Shown: positions 63,363 to 64,000 of the stretch, piece after piece
How the letters are laid out: each line of letters opens with the position of its first letter
How positions within the stretch are numbered: position 1 is the stretch's first letter
Assembly (NCBI GenBank): GCA_025331565.1
Contig: JAFREQ010000047.1
Coordinates: 2,718,001-2,782,000 of the forward strand
Source of the DNA: Holacanthus passer
Taxonomy: Eukaryota > Chordata > Actinopteri > Pomacanthidae
Reading direction: 5' to 3'
Length of the DNA stretch: 64,000 nucleotides
Notes under the pieces: generated by a model
What the model was told of the DNA's origin: nothing
Database searches by the model: none
The model's input: only the letters and a program-made list of their open reading frames with translations
Program-made: the position numbers and the translations under genes

Positions 63363-64000
63363 TACTTTTTTTAGTCACATATTTTGTCTGTTTTAACGCT
63401 CTTGTATCTCCCAAAAGCTGCTCTAAAGTTTCTCTAGCTCTAAATCTATAAATAGATGTTTGAAGTAATCTCAACTAATTTGCAATATAATCATCCAGAA
63501 TCATCTGTGTATCATCATTATCACATTTATGATGGTCATTTTTTTAGCCCCTGTGCTTGGGGAGAGATACGTTTTGTACCACATACCATTTGTATGAATA
63601 TGATCAAAGTTTACAGATTATTTTGAACTTGTTCAGTTTAGTGAACATGACCAAATCTCACACGCTTAAACTAAATATATTTGGACCCTGCTCTGCTTCT
63701 ACCGAGCATATAGTATACAGATGCTTTGTGGTCTAAAATATATCATGACACAGAAGTGAGAGAAGCAGTAATCCTACTCGACCATGGCGGCATGGAAATA
63801 GACCAAGAAATATTTCTATCTTGTCCCAACAGGCTGGAGAAGAAATTCAAACCACACACTGAACTTCAGTCAAAAGTTGATCTTTTTCTCATCTGATGGT
63901 GTTTGCTTTTCCCAACACCAAGTATTCACATAGTTCACATAAATTCACTAAATATCCATAATATCACTACATGCTTTTAATAAAATGATATATATTATAC
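63363..64000. other. Window end, no gene recognised
   Basis: AT-rich DNA without a credible open frame or clear repeat family. Confidence 0.5.

Noticed and set aside
63208..63451. Two + strand frames at 63208 and 63242
   Set aside because: They read the reverse strand of duplicated transglutaminase intron sequence; the matching intron at 57603-57800 has the same kind of shadow.

Overview
The window is vertebrate nuclear DNA, most likely from a ray-finned (teleost) fish. The genes have many GT-AG introns and the non-coding DNA is AT-rich. Long CA/GT microsatellites and dispersed transposon families typical of teleost genomes (hAT-type MITEs, Tc1/mariner pieces, a LINE tail) are scattered through introns and gaps. 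Codon use and protein similarity point to a bony fish; I cannot name the species.

Layout. (1) 1-9379: no recognisable protein gene; a LINE tail, a candidate conserved non-coding element near 4.3-4.9 kb, then a purine-rich to GC-rich stretch that is probably promoter and 5' UTR. (2) 9380-22096, + strand: st3gal2, seven coding exons, 351 aa, followed by about 2 kb of probable 3' UTR. Intron 1 (8 kb) holds a decayed hAT transposase and two MITEs. (3) 22.1-30.4 kb: probable 3' UTR, repeats, and an isolated CpG-rich patch at 27.5-27.7 kb. (4) 30373-43354, - strand: aars1, cytosolic alanyl-tRNA synthetase, 19 coding exons, 964 aa, with a probable non-coding first exon at about 46.2 kb. (5) 46776-48354, + strand: exosc6, exosome subunit MTR3, two coding exons, 274 aa, divergent from aars1 across a compact shared promoter with CCAAT boxes. 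(6) 48.4-55.2 kb: gene-free, with a mariner-like non-autonomous element and a Tc1-like relic. (7) 55275-61813, + strand: a complete TGM2/TGM5-like transglutaminase, 15 coding exons, 693 aa, with an intact catalytic triad and a TATA box. (8) 61.8-64 kb: its poly(A) signal, then an inverted, frameshifted copy of its intron 4 and exon 5.

Every exon set was assembled by hand from GT-AG junctions with phases that match and close to one open frame. The genes are not a functional operon. st3gal2 acts in Golgi O-glycan and ganglioside sialylation, aars1 in translation, exosc6 in RNA decay, and the transglutaminase in protein cross-linking. Proximity of ST3GAL2, AARS1 and EXOSC6 is also known in mammals, which supports orthology. 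I found no new multi-gene system. The most interesting items are the inverted transglutaminase duplication, the complementary GT/CA repeats around transglutaminase exon 4, the G-rich st3gal2 leader, the exosc6 overlapping uORF model, and a self-duplicated mariner-like MITE.
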